Shown here: one piece after another, positions 9,495-18,780 of the stretch | Numbering within the stretch: the first letter of the stretch is position 1 | Layout of the letters: every line of letters begins with the position of its first letter | Assembly (NCBI GenBank): GCA_030762895.1 | Contig: CM061069.1 | Coordinates: forward strand, 26,035,404-26,099,403 | Source: Sophora flavescens | Taxonomy: Eukaryota; Streptophyta; Magnoliopsida; Fabales; Fabaceae | Direction of reading: 5' to 3' | Length of the DNA stretch: 64,000 nt | Notes under the pieces: generated by a model | What the model saw: the letters and a program-made list of their open reading frames with translations, nothing else | Databases searched by the model: none | What the model was told of the DNA's origin: nothing | Translations under genes and position numbers: made by a program

Positions 9495-11825
9495 TCAACT
9501 GTAATAAAACTTTAAATGAGAAGCATTCCAAATCCTCGGGATAGGCTTCCCTGACAACTCTTCTAACCTGTATGCCCCGTTCCCCAGGTTTTCTACTACT
9601 CGGAATGGCCCTCCCCAGTTAGCTGCCAACTTGCCTTCCGCGTGGTCCTTCCTTGCCTCCCCTTTTATTCTCAATACCAAGTCTCCGCGCAGAAAATTCC
9701 TCGGTTTCAGTCTTGAATTGTATCTCCTAGTTGCTCTCTGTTTGCAAGCTGCCTCTCTGATTTTGGCCTTGTCCCTGATCTCCTCTACCAAGTCAAGTTC
9801 GACCCTCAGATTGCTTTCATTGTCATTCGGCTCATGTTGCATACGTCGGAAAGACGGCTCACCGACCTCCACAGGGATCATGGCGTCTGTTCCATATGTC
9901 AGCCTAAAGGGTGTTTCTTGAGTGGTAGATTGGGGCGTGCAGTGGTAGGCCCAAAGGATGCTTGGCAACTCATCTACCCAAGCTCCTTTGGATCTTCCCA
10001 CCCTTTTCTTCAGTTCACCGAGGATGACCTTGTTGGCTGCTTCGGCTTGCCCATTGGTCTGGGGATGTTCGACCGATGTAACGTGGTGCTTGACACCGAG
10101 GTTGTCGTAGAATTCCCGCAATGTCTTATCTGTAAACTGTCTTCCGTTGTCTGTGATGATTGCGAAGGGAATCCCGTGCCTACAGATGAGGTTCTTCCAT
10201 ACAAACTTCTGTACTTTCTCGGCAGTAATCTTCGCCAAAGGCTCCTCTTCAATCCATTTTGTGAAGTAGTCCACCGCTACTAGCAGGAATTTGACTTGAC
10301 CTTTGGCTACAGGGAACGGCCCCAGTATATCCATTCCCCACATAGCAAACGGCCAAGGTGAGTTTAATGTGTGAAGTCCTTCAGGGGGGGTATGATTTAT
10401 ATTGGAAAATCTTTGGCACTCATCACACTGCTTCGTCCACTCCATGCAATCAGCTCGGATGGTAGGCCAATAGTACCCTGCTCGGACTACCTTGGAGGCC
10501 ATTGATCTTCCCCCGCAGTGAAAACCGCAGATTCCTCGGTGAACTTCTTCCATGACGTACTTGGATTGTGCCTTCGTCAGACATTTTAGCAACGGTACCG
10601 AGAATCCCCGTTTATACAACTCTCCGGAGATGATAACAAAGTGACTTGCCCTGAACCTGATTTTCCTGGCTTCGGCATGATCCGAGGGCAGAGTTTCTGA
10701 GGATAAGTATTCCCATATGGGTGTCATCCACTCTCGATCAACCAGCTCGCTGGCCATCACCTCTTCTGACCCGATGCTCGGTTCACTGATGGTTTCTTGA
10801 ATAACCGTTCTACAGTGACCTGGCTTCTTTGTACTGGCTAGTTTGGACAGCAAATCAGCCCGAGTGTTTTCTTCTCGGGGAATGTGCTCAATAGCGAACT
10901 TTTCAAAACCGGAAATTGATTGGTTGACCTTACACAAGTACCTGGTGAGCTGAGGTTCCTTCGTTTGATACCCTCCAGATATTTGCCCAGTGACTAGTTG
11001 CGAATCACTCCGGCACCTAACAGCCCTTGCCCCCATTTCATTTGCCAGCATTAATCCTGCTATCAAAGCTTCATACTCGGCCTGGTTGTTCGAGGTCTTG
11101 AATTCAAACTTTAGTGACTGTTCCAGGATCAGATCTCCTACCCTTCCGGAATCACCCCTCCATCGCCCGACATTCGAGGATCCATCCACGTACAAATTCC
11201 ACCATATATCCTCGGTTATTGGCTGCGGATGGAGCTCGGCTACGAAGTCGGAGAGACATTGAGCTTTCAGGGGTCCTCTCAACTCGTATTTTAGGCCGAA
11301 CTCGGATAATTCTACCGACCAAGCAATCATACGTCCCGCTAACTCGGGCTTTTTGAGAATCTGTTTGATCGGGTGATCGGTTTTGACAACCACCTGATGA
11401 CTTTGGAAGTATGGACGCAATCGCCGAGCTGCGGTTACCAGGGCTAAAACCAGCTTCTCAATGACTTGATACCGAGTTTCGGCATCATGAAGGACTCTGC
11501 TGATGAAGTATACCGGCATCTGAGCTTTCTCTATTTCCTGCACAATGACTGCACTAATGGCATTCTCGGAGGCTGACAGATATAAGTGAAACTCTTTCCC
11601 TGGGATGGGTCGAGTTAATATCGGCGGGGAGGACAAAAAGGCCTCGAAGTCGACGAAGGCCTTCTCGCAGTCCTCGGTCCACGTGAAGGTTTGGGGCTTC
11701 TTTAGTAGTCTGAAGAAAGGCCGAGCTTTATCTACAGATTTGGGCAGAAACCGAGATAGTGATGCAAGCCGTCCTGCCAGTCTTTGCACTTCTTTAACGT
11801 TCTGTGGGCTTCTCATCTCAATCAC
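9495..11825 (-). CDS. pol: Tat pol fragment: RT end, RNase H, second (archaeal-type) RNase H, integrase
   Basis: A 776-residue open frame encoding the distal half of the polyprotein. Residues 1-60 are the RT thumb/connection. Residues 75-200 are the first RNase H, whose usual first Asp is replaced in 'LYLSASENAIS', as is common in Tat elements. Residues 208-332 form a second RNase H with the acidic set D214 (YVDGSS), E250, D274 and D324. Integrase follows: an H2C2 zinc module (H429, H436, C467, C470), then a D499/D559/E595 core with exactly 35 residues between the last two. The C-terminus (about 680-776) is the GPF/Y-like region ('NWGGPFRV'). The frame is intact, but the upstream RT is frameshifted, so a full polyprotein cannot be made. 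The start shown is simply the first ATG after the frameshift. Confidence 0.93.
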   Translation of the reverse strand: MIEMRSPQNVKEVQRLAGRLASLSRFLPKSVDKARPFFRLLKKPQTFTWTEDCEKAFVDFEAFLSSPPILTRPIPGKEFHLYLSASENAISAVIVQEIEKAQMPVYFISRVLHDAETRYQVIEKLVLALVTAARRLRPYFQSHQVVVKTDHPIKQILKKPELAGRMIAWSVELSEFGLKYELRGPLKAQCLSDFVAELHPQPITEDIWWNLYVDGSSNVGRWRGDSGRVGDLILEQSLKFEFKTSNNQAEYEALIAGLMLANEMGARAVRCRSDSQLVTGQISGGYQTKEPQLTRYLCKVNQSISGFEKFAIEHIPREENTRADLLSKLASTKKPGHCRTVIQETISEPSIGSEEVMASELVDREWMTPIWEYLSSETLPSDHAEARKIRFRASHFVIISGELYKRGFSVPLLKCLTKAQSKYVMEEVHRGICGFHCGGRSMASKVVRAGYYWPTIRADCMEWTKQCDECQRFSNINHTPPEGLHTLNSPWPFAMWGMDILGPFPVAKGQVKFLLVAVDYFTKWIEEEPLAKITAEKVQKFVWKNLICRHGIPFAIITDNGRQFTDKTLREFYDNLGVKHHVTSVEHPQTNGQAEAANKVILGELKKRVGRSKGAWVDELPSILWAYHCTPQSTTQETPFRLTYGTDAMIPVEVGEPSFRRMQHEPNDNESNLRVELDLVEEIRDKAKIREAACKQRATRRYNSRLKPRNFLRGDLVLRIKGEARKDHAEGKLAANWGGPFRVVENLGNGAYRLEELSGKPIPRIWNASHLKFYYS

Positions 11826-12067
11826 GGCCCGACACTTATCAGGATTGGCCTCGATTCCTGGTCGTCAAAGATGAAGTCGAGAAATTTTCCACCCTGGACA
11901 CCGAAAACACACTTCTCCGGATTCAATCTCATGTTGTACTTTCTCAGCTGCTGAAAAATTTCCTCCAGATCTTTGGGGTGGTTGTCGAGGTCATCGGATT
12001 TCACCACCATGTCATCCACATAAACTTCCATAGTTCTGCCGATTTGTTTTTCAAATACCCGGTCCAT
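11822..12067 (-). pseudogene. Tat pol fragment: RT catalytic loop (YVDD)
   Basis: This short frame bridges the two large pol pieces and carries 'MEVYVDDMVVKSDD', the RT catalytic motif with both Asp residues, then the usual 'MRLNPEKCVFGV' that follows it in Ty3/gypsy RTs. It is separated from the upstream RT by a frameshift near 12067-12095 and from the downstream part by another near 11825-11860. Both are single-gene breaks, not splice sites that I can see. Confidence 0.85.
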
Positions 12068-13598
12068 GAGCCTTTGATATGTAGCTCCAAAGATTCTTCA
12101 ACCCAAACGGCATCACCCGTAATAGAATTCGAACCCCCGCAATGAAAGCTGTTTTCTCTTCATCTGGGGGGTACATTCGGATCTGATTGTACCCGGAGTA
12201 TGCATCCAAGAAACTCAGAACTCTGTATCCGGAAGCTCCATCCACCAACCTGTCAATACTCGACAGAGGATAGGAGTCCTTTGGGCAAGCTTTGTTTAAA
12301 TCTGTGTAATCGGTGCACATGCGCCACTTGCTGTTTGCTTTTTTGACCAGCACAACGTTGGCCAGCCAGGTGGTGTACTCCACTTCTCGGATGAAATTTG
12401 CCTTGACCAACTTCGCTGTTTCCTCTTCCACAACTTTTCTCCTTTCTTCTCCAAGTCTCCTTTTCCTCTGGGCCACTGGTTTCGCCTCGGGACAAATTTC
12501 CAGCTTGTGGCATAAGAAGTCGGGATCAATTCCCGGCATATCAGATGTGGTCCAGGCGAACAAATCGGCATTGCCGCGTAGTACTTGCTTTATTTCCTCT
12601 TTCAAATTCGGCTCGAGTTGACCGCCGAGTTTAGTGCATTGATCAGGCTGTGAACCGAGCTGGAACTTTTCTAACTCCTCAATAGGTTGTGGACGTTGTT
12701 CCTGCATGTCCATCCTCGGATCTAGTTCGACGGAGTTAACGGAATTCGCCGACTTGTCTTTCCCCCTGTCCAGGGTCTCTGCTGGTGTAGGTTTAAGTTT
12801 GCTCACACGCAAACTATCAGCATAGCACTGTCTGGCCATCTTCCGATCCGCCCGGACAGCAACTATGTCCCCCGAGTTGGAAGGGAATTTCATCGTGAGG
12901 TGGGGAGTAGAGACCACAGCCCCTAGCTCATTCAAAGACGGTCTTCCGATCAGGATATTATATGATGTTACTGCATTGATTAACACATACCTGACCATGA
13001 TAGTCTTGGATGCCCTGCCATCACCGAAAGTAGTCAGGAGGTCAATGTATCCCCGTGTATCAACTTGTTCCCATGCGAAGCCGACGAGCCTACTATCGTA
13101 CGGTTGAATAGACTTCTCGGGGATGCCGAGCTTCTGAAATGTTGAGTAATATAAGATATCTGCCGAGCTCCCCTGGTCAACAAGGGTTCTTTTGACCGTG
13201 AAATTAGCCAACTGCACGGTAATTACCATGGGGTCATCTTGATTAGGGTCTACCCCTACAAAGTCTTCATCTGAAAAGATAATGGGTGGGGAATTTCTCG
13301 GGGGTTTGCCGGATACCGAGTGGACAGCCCGAATAGCGCGCAGGTGCTTTCTCCACGCTGAACTTGTTGTGCCTCCCCCTGCGAATCCACCTGAAATGGT
13401 GTTTATCACGCCTCGAATCACATTATCCTCTTCTCGTCTTTCATTCTGGCACTCTCTGGTTTCTGTTCTTTTATTATTTCGTTGACCGCCACCCCTCCTC
13501 GGGCTTTGGTCACCCTCTCTCCTTCTGTTTCTGCCCCGCCTCTCACCGTCGTTGTGGTTTCTCTGAACAAAATTACTGAGGTGGCCAGCTTGCACCAA
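12051..13598 (-). CDS. Tat pol fragment: nucleocapsid tail, protease and RT palm
   Basis: A 515-residue open frame. Residues 10-60 are Arg-rich nucleocapsid tail. The aspartic protease active site is at 141-145, reading D-Q-G-S-S in 'LVDQGSSADILYYS', where related elements usually have DTGSS or DGGSS. RT begins near 345. It contains 'RMCTDYTDLNKACPKDSYP' and 'SFLDAYSGYNQI', whose Asp is the first RT metal ligand, and ends after 'MPFGLKN', where a frameshift sends it to a stop before the YVDD loop. The upstream zinc-finger region is in another frame. The first Met here is internal to what was a longer gag-pol frame. Confidence 0.88.
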   Translation of the reverse strand: MVQAGHLSNFVQRNHNDGERRGRNRRREGDQSPRRGGGQRNNKRTETRECQNERREEDNVIRGVINTISGGFAGGGTTSSAWRKHLRAIRAVHSVSGKPPRNSPPIIFSDEDFVGVDPNQDDPMVITVQLANFTVKRTLVDQGSSADILYYSTFQKLGIPEKSIQPYDSRLVGFAWEQVDTRGYIDLLTTFGDGRASKTIMVRYVLINAVTSYNILIGRPSLNELGAVVSTPHLTMKFPSNSGDIVAVRADRKMARQCYADSLRVSKLKPTPAETLDRGKDKSANSVNSVELDPRMDMQEQRPQPIEELEKFQLGSQPDQCTKLGGQLEPNLKEEIKQVLRGNADLFAWTTSDMPGIDPDFLCHKLEICPEAKPVAQRKRRLGEERRKVVEEETAKLVKANFIREVEYTTWLANVVLVKKANSKWRMCTDYTDLNKACPKDSYPLSSIDRLVDGASGYRVLSFLDAYSGYNQIRMYPPDEEKTAFIAGVRILLRVMPFGLKNLWSYISKAHGPGI

Positions 13599-13867
13599 CT
13601 CTTATCTCGTAGGACCCAGCACTCCTCGGTGGTATGGCCAAAATTACGATGATACCGACAATGTTTCTATCGGTCAGCATTCTGAGGGGTGTGGCCACGA
13701 TTAGGGAGCTGCAAAAGTTCCGTATTGCATGCCTCCTCAAACACCCGAGCTCGGTTTGTGTTGAGGGGAGTATAATGCTCATACTTCGGTCCCCTCTGGA
13801 AATGCTCGGGCGGGCCTTTGAATTTCGGTTTATCATCTCTGGCCCTCCTCTTCTCTCTTCCTTCTCG
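13599..13867 (-). pseudogene. Tat gag 3' part: basic linker and zinc-finger-like motif
   Basis: The stretch continues gag after the inserted solo LTR. It encodes Arg/Lys-rich sequence ('PPEHFQRGPKYEHYTPLN'), then a Cys-His segment 'CRYHRNFGHTTEECW', the compact finger usual in Tat gag. A TAG stop lies just before this finger and a frameshift separates it from the protease frame. The left break is the ACAGA target duplication (TCTGT on the plus strand, 13868-13872). Confidence 0.72.
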
Positions 13868-13872
13868 TCTGT

Positions 13873-15406
13873 TGTTGGTGACGTCGGCAAGTGTACCGGG
13901 TCGTCGCAAGTAATAAAAATAACACGGTAAGTAATTACCGAGGTCGAACTCAGGGATTGGGCTACCAATTCAACTAATCCGCGGGAAATCCGATACGTTT
14001 GGTCAAGTGAGGAAAGTGGTTGAGAGAGAGAGATTAATATCGCAATTCAAATAAGAAATCGATTAAAGCTAAGGTGATTAAATTCAGAAATTAAAATATC
14101 CAGGGTCTCAAATCCACCTACCCAATCATGTATAGTACCCAAGTGATGATGTATTCCTCCCTAAGTTCAATTACAATGTCAACCGGGACCCCCAATTTCT
14201 CCTAGATTCACAGTCGTGCTCAATAGGACGTATTCAACGATTTGAGTTAATTACTTGCAGGTCTCATAACCCTAATCCTCGAATTCTATTAAATCTTGTT
14301 CCCTATGTGGTTGCACCGATCTCCTATTCACTTTCGTACAATATTCGATCGATGATCCCAATTCAAGTTCTAAAATGCGAATCGCCGGTCGGCCTTAACA
14401 CGTTTAACTAGTTAATCACGCTAGCATATGATCAACACAATAATATCAGAATTGAAAAACATTTATTGAGAGAAGGGGAGAAAAACATACATCACATGAA
14501 CACTACACAGCCATGGGTGGCTTCATCGATCCCCTAGACGAGGGGATTAGTTCCTCATGTTCTTAACAACACACGAACAATCGGCAACAATCTCCATAAT
14601 AAAATACGAAAAGAAAAGAAAAGGGAGACGCAGCTCCAGAAACAAGGATTCGCTCTTAAACTGCTCTGAACAAGTGGGGTATCAAAAGTCTCCTTTTCCC
14701 CGCTCCTCCTCATTCTGATCTGAAACAGCCTTTAAATAAGGATTCTGTTTCTCGCCCGCTCGCGGGGCGAGCTTACTCTCGCGACGCGAATTTTAGTTTT
14801 GGCGTGCATTCAAGTTTGGATTTTCACGAGGCGATAGTGTGTTCGCGAGGCGAGTCTTCCAACTTCAATCTGTCACAGCCGTGACATGAATCACGGCTAG
14901 GCCGTGAGTGTCTCTGTCTTCCAGTGTCTTCAACCTCTCGCGAGGCGATATGATTTCATGGGGCGAGATTCAATTCTAGGCTGTGACCTTCATCACGGCT
15001 AGGCCGTGATGGTCTCTGACTTCCAGGTCTTCATTATTCGCGTGGCGAGCATCCTGTTCGCGGGGCGAGCCAGAGTGATGACTGTTGCTGCTTTATCTGA
15101 TGTTCAGGCTCGCGAGGCGAGCTTCAACTCGCGAGGCGAGTATCTCCAGAAGTGCTTTTTCCACTGCTTCTTGACTTTCCTTGACTCCCGGAGCTTCACT
15201 TATTGACCTGAAAACACCAAAAGCAACCAAAAGCATAATTCTATCCAAAATAAGCTAAAAACTACACAAAAGACGCAAAACGAGTCAAATTCCAACTTAG
15301 GAACAAAACAAGGCAAATTTGGGCAAAAACGAGAGTGAACTCGACTAATTGGCACATAAACCCTAGTTCATCTAGTCATAAAACTAGATAAGCCAGAGGC
15401 TTATCA
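13873..15406 (-). mobile_element. Solo LTR, copy 2 (TGATAAGCC family)
   Basis: A 1534-bp copy in the opposite orientation to copy 1. On the minus strand it starts TGATAAGCC and ends GTCACCAACA. It is flanked by perfect duplications, TCTGT on the plus strand, at 13868-13872 and 15407-15411. Like copy 1, it has CpG palindromes (CTCGCGAGG types) and 'atcacggctaggccgtgat' near 14890-15010. It splits the gag gene. Confidence 0.86.
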
Positions 15407-15411
15407 TCTGT

Positions 15412-16388
15412 CAGCATCATTAGTTCTCTCCCTTTTCTTCGACTCCTCAACTTCCTCCATATTGATGAATCCCGCAGCTTTTCTCCTCAACTCATCCATA
15501 CTGGTTGGTGGCTTCCGAGCCAAGTGTCTGGCGAAAGGGCCAGGCCTTAACCCGGTTAAGATGGTGTGTAGTACGACATCGGCACTAAGATTCCGGATGA
15601 GGACTGCCTCCTTGCTGAATCTGGCCATGAAGTCGCGCAGGGACTCATTCTTTTCTTGCCTGAAGTTTACCAGCGAGGCCGAGGTTTTTTGATGGGCCCG
15701 GCTCGTGGCAAACTGAGCACTGAACTTAGCTACGAATGTATCAAAGGAGTCTACCGACGCCAGTGGTAGCCGGGTGTACCAGGTCAACGCAGCATCCTTC
15801 GAGTGGTCGGAAAGACTTTACACATGACAAAGTCGTCATCGGTAAAGAGGTACATCTCGAGTGGTGAAAGCGTCCAAGTGGCGTTCGGGTCCGAGGTGCC
15901 ATCATATTTGTCAATGCCGATCGGCTTGTAGTTGGATCGGGTAGGGGAACCTCCATGATAGCGTTTGTGAAGGGATGCCTCGCCCCGCACGCCGGCCCCT
16001 GTCATTGAGTCTATTTGTCCGGGAGTGAAAATTCTGGGCCCGCCTAGGAAATCCCTCCTCTTCTCGCTTCGTTGGTATGATGGGAAGCCCGGAGTTGTGG
16101 GCCCCTTCTCTCGTGCAAGTTTCTGACCCCTCATTCTCGGGTGGTCGCGCTCCCTCTCTTGGGGAGAAGAGATGGACCTTTCCCCGCTCTTCTCTCTTTT
16201 CGCGACGGCTGTTCTGCTCGCGGCGAATCTCTTCGTTCTCCCTTCTCGGCCGCAATTTGCGCGAGAAGCTCCTGAACCATGGGATTGTCGGCCATTGCTG
16301 CTGGGCCTATGGATCGCTCTCCGTTATCCCCGTTGTTGGCATTCCCTGGCTCCTCCCTCCTGCAGTTCCCGCTCCTCGTCCTAACCAT
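15412..16388 (-). pseudogene. gag: Tat gag, 5' part, frameshifted
   Basis: The likely start is the ATG at 16388 (MVRTRSG), about 50 bases after the primer site. It runs through an Arg/Glu-rich N-terminal region in three successive frames (breaks near 16250, 16130 and 15790). A capsid (Retrotrans_gag) core follows, seen in 'IDKYDGTSDPNATW', 'YTRLPLASVDSFDTFVAKF' and 'FRQEKNESLRDFMARFSKEA'. The last 128 residues (from 15787) are open up to the solo LTR insertion at 15406. Gag would form the virus-like particle. This copy cannot make a continuous protein. Confidence 0.85.
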
Positions 16389-16419
16389 TTTTTGTGGTAT
16401 GGGAGAATATTTGCTTCGA

Positions 16420-16437
16420 TTCCCACAGACGGCGCCA
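16420..16437 (-). other. Primer binding site of the Tat element
   Basis: Two bases after the 5' LTR the element's strand reads TGGCGCCGTCTGTGGGAA. Its first nine bases fit the 3' end of plant tRNA-Asp, the primer often used by Tat/Athila elements; the match weakens after that. The tRNA identity is inferred from memory of the family. Confidence 0.7.
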
Positions 16438-16439
16438 AA

Positions 16440-16930
16440 TTTTCCGTCCAAATACCTCATATGAGAGATACTCGGCCGAACTAGGTTTAGTGGGGTGTTT
16501 TGGAATGTGCTTGACAGAATTGAGATTCTGCTCCTACGTATCCAAATGGGAATCAAAGCAAACGTAGTTCTGAATGAGGGGGTAAGCCCCCTATTTATAG
16601 AGATCTCTCAGGATCAAGCTCCGAGATAAGCGGAGAAATATTAGGATCAGGTCCTGATTATGCGGAGAGATATCCGGACCCTGATTATGCGGAGAGATAT
16701 TATGACTAGCGAGATATTCGGCCCAGTTAGCTGCGGCTGGATAGCTTGGGGCCGAGGTATCTTCGTGCGTGGCCTGGCATGGAAAAGGGCCGAGTAGTTA
16801 TCCTCGGGTGTCAGGTGTGCTGACATGTTCTCGGCTTTGGAGGAGTTTGGGCTAAGGCCCATTCGTGGGGGTAAGCTCGGTTGGTCCAGTGTATAGACGA
16901 GTTCTCGGTCTTTTATTCTCGGCCATTACA
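16440..16930 (-). repeat. 5' LTR of the Tat element
   Basis: A 491-bp direct repeat of 2638-3128. Its inner end is mutated (TTTTCC on the plus strand where the other LTR has TGTTCC). The outer end is CATTACA, followed by the duplication CACGT. Confidence 0.93.
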
Positions 16931-16935
16931 CACGT

Positions 16936-17584
16936 AGATTTTGATGCTCAACTATCCATGAGAAAAAACATTTTAGTCATTATCATTTTAATTACAACAA
17001 ACATGTTATATAAATATATATTCCCAACTTTTGTACAACTTTATTTTTTATATAAAGATTATAATTTCTGTTATGAAAAGTAAATCTTTTATTTACCTTG
17101 ATGAATTGAAAGACTATAATTATTGAAAGAAACAAATTACCCCAAAAGCTTGCTTAACAAAAAAAAAATAAAAAAAATTTACCCCAAAAGCTTGTATGCA
17201 AATGGCCACCTAGTTTCTGTGGGGGGAAAAACTATAGCAACTATTGTGGTATTTGTGATCCAACAAAACAATGCAACTCATTCAAATAGTTTGTTGCCAA
17301 TAATTATATTCTGATGGTTAAATGCTAAACAATAAGCAAGCACGTGAAATGCAAGCAGCAAATGAAACAAACTTTTTTTTTAGAAAAAATAATGTTTGAA
17401 ATTAATTTTTTTTATAGGCAAAAGTTATTCAATTCCAAAAAAAAAAAAACGAAACAGTAGAACAATAGCACAAGATGTGCCCAAAGCTATGCTGGCCAAA
17501 AACCTTACGAAGTATCTAATAAAGACCAGAAGAGAAACACCAAACTTCAACCAATCACAACGAAAAATAGAGCAATGAATCAAG
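16936..17584. other. AT-rich intergenic sequence
   Basis: There is no recognisable gene or element in these 650 bases. Several A- or T-runs and short unrelated open frames are present. Confidence 0.5.
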
Positions 17585-17825
17585 CACTACTGGAAAATAT
17601 GGAATAAACGATCAGATATAACGTATGTTTAACAAAAAGTGAACGTTAAAAAGGAGGCGGTGACATAACCATAAATATGAGGTTCATTTAAATCATTATT
17701 TACGTCTGTTGTTTAAACAACAGACATTAAAAGTGCATATTTTACGTCTGTTAATTAGACAATAGACGTTAAATATGCACTTTAATGTCCATTGTTTTAA
17801 CAACAGACGTCAAAGGTGATTTTAA
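17585..17825 (+). mobile_element. Orphan CACTA-like terminus with subterminal repeats
   Basis: The sequence CACTACTGGAAAATATGG is followed by several inverted and direct copies of a unit like 'acgtctgttgtttaaac' (17700-17815), which is the layout of a CACTA end. I find no matching CCAGTAGTG end to the right within the window. The element may be truncated, or its other end may lie beyond 64000 with the nested chromovirus inside it. Confidence 0.45.
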
Positions 17826-18410
17826 ATTTTTTTAGTGAGTATGCGTACTCGCGTGCATTGCCTTCTTCACCACTTTCACTCTCCGCCCTAACCCTTTCTC
17901 CACTGCCACCACCGAGAGGTCTTCTCCACCACCACCGCGAGGTACTTACTCTCTCTTTCTCTCTCTAAACTTCACACTCTCTTTCTCATACTTAAACATT
18001 GTGGGCGCAGTGGAGAGCCAACACCAAGACCACCACTAAGTCACTCTCCTTCTCCTCTCTCTGAACGCGGGTAACTCCCTAAACCCTCAAAGTTTCAGTT
18101 TCACTTGCTTTTGTGGTTTGTGTTACTGTTATGTTAACATTAGGAACTTATTGGGTTAATATAACGCTGATTAAGATCTGATTTGCTAAAGTTTCTGTTC
18201 TGTTCTGATTTTGCTATGTCCCTACATTGAAAACTAAAATATGTGTGAAGTAGAACTAAGTTGAGTCAATAACCCAAACATAAAACTTTCTCATACAAGT
18301 TACATGATTAAGTAGTTATATATTCAAAGATTTAAAATCCTAAGGTTATACAAATTGAAAGGGTTTATGCCTAGCCTAAACATTTGTTGAGGCTTCGTTC
18401 CCTTCACATG
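17826..18410. other. UTR-like sequence, no ORF
   Basis: CT-rich stretches with 'ccaccaccgcgag|gtac' and 'tgaacgcg|ggtaac' look like the leader and donor sites of a plant gene, but there is no coding frame. It may be a captured or degraded first exon inside the orphan CACTA element. Confidence 0.25.
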
Positions 18411-18429
18411 TCGCACTACTAGAAATCCA

Positions 18430-18780
18430 TCTTTTTCGGACAGAATTTCAGACGGATTTCGGACGAAAATTGGACAAATTTCGGACGGATAATTCATTTC
18501 GGACGGAATGGCACCCGTCTGAAAAAGCCTCGTGGGAAATTATAAAATCCGTCCCAAATTCTGTCCGAAAATATTTACAGACGGATTGCAGACGGAATAT
18601 GGACAACGTGGAAATCCGGATTTTGGTTATTGTTCGGACGGATTTCGGACATATTTATTTTTGTTTTCCAACGGATTTGGGACAGATGTTGTGATTTTGT
18701 TGGTTATTGTTCGGACGGATTTCAGACAGATTTATTTTTGTTTTCCAACGGATTTGGGACGGATTTCCCACGGAAGAATG
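18430..18780. repeat. Left subterminal repeats of the 3.6-kb CACTA
   Basis: Repeated 15-20 bp units around 'ggacggatttcggac' on both strands. In CACTA elements such arrays are the binding sites of the small regulatory transposase protein. Confidence 0.75.

Larger units (their letters stand above)
2638..16930 (-). mobile_element. Tat-lineage Ty3/gypsy LTR retrotransposon, near full length
   Basis: A 14.3-kb element transcribed right to left. The two 491-bp LTRs (2638-3128 and 16440-16930) differ at about 11 positions by eye. The flanking pentamers are CACAT (2633-2637) and CACGT (16931-16935), a target duplication with one mismatch. The order from the 5' end is PBS, gag, protease, RT, RNase H, archaeal-type RNase H, integrase, long 3' region, PPT, LTR. 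The second RNase H between the first RNase H and integrase is the hallmark of the Tat lineage (Ogre, Retand, RIRE2 relatives). The 3' region carries a minisatellite and an antisense additional gene. Two solo LTRs of another family are inserted in it. Gag and the protease-RT part have stops and frameshifts, so the copy is defective. Confidence 0.93.
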
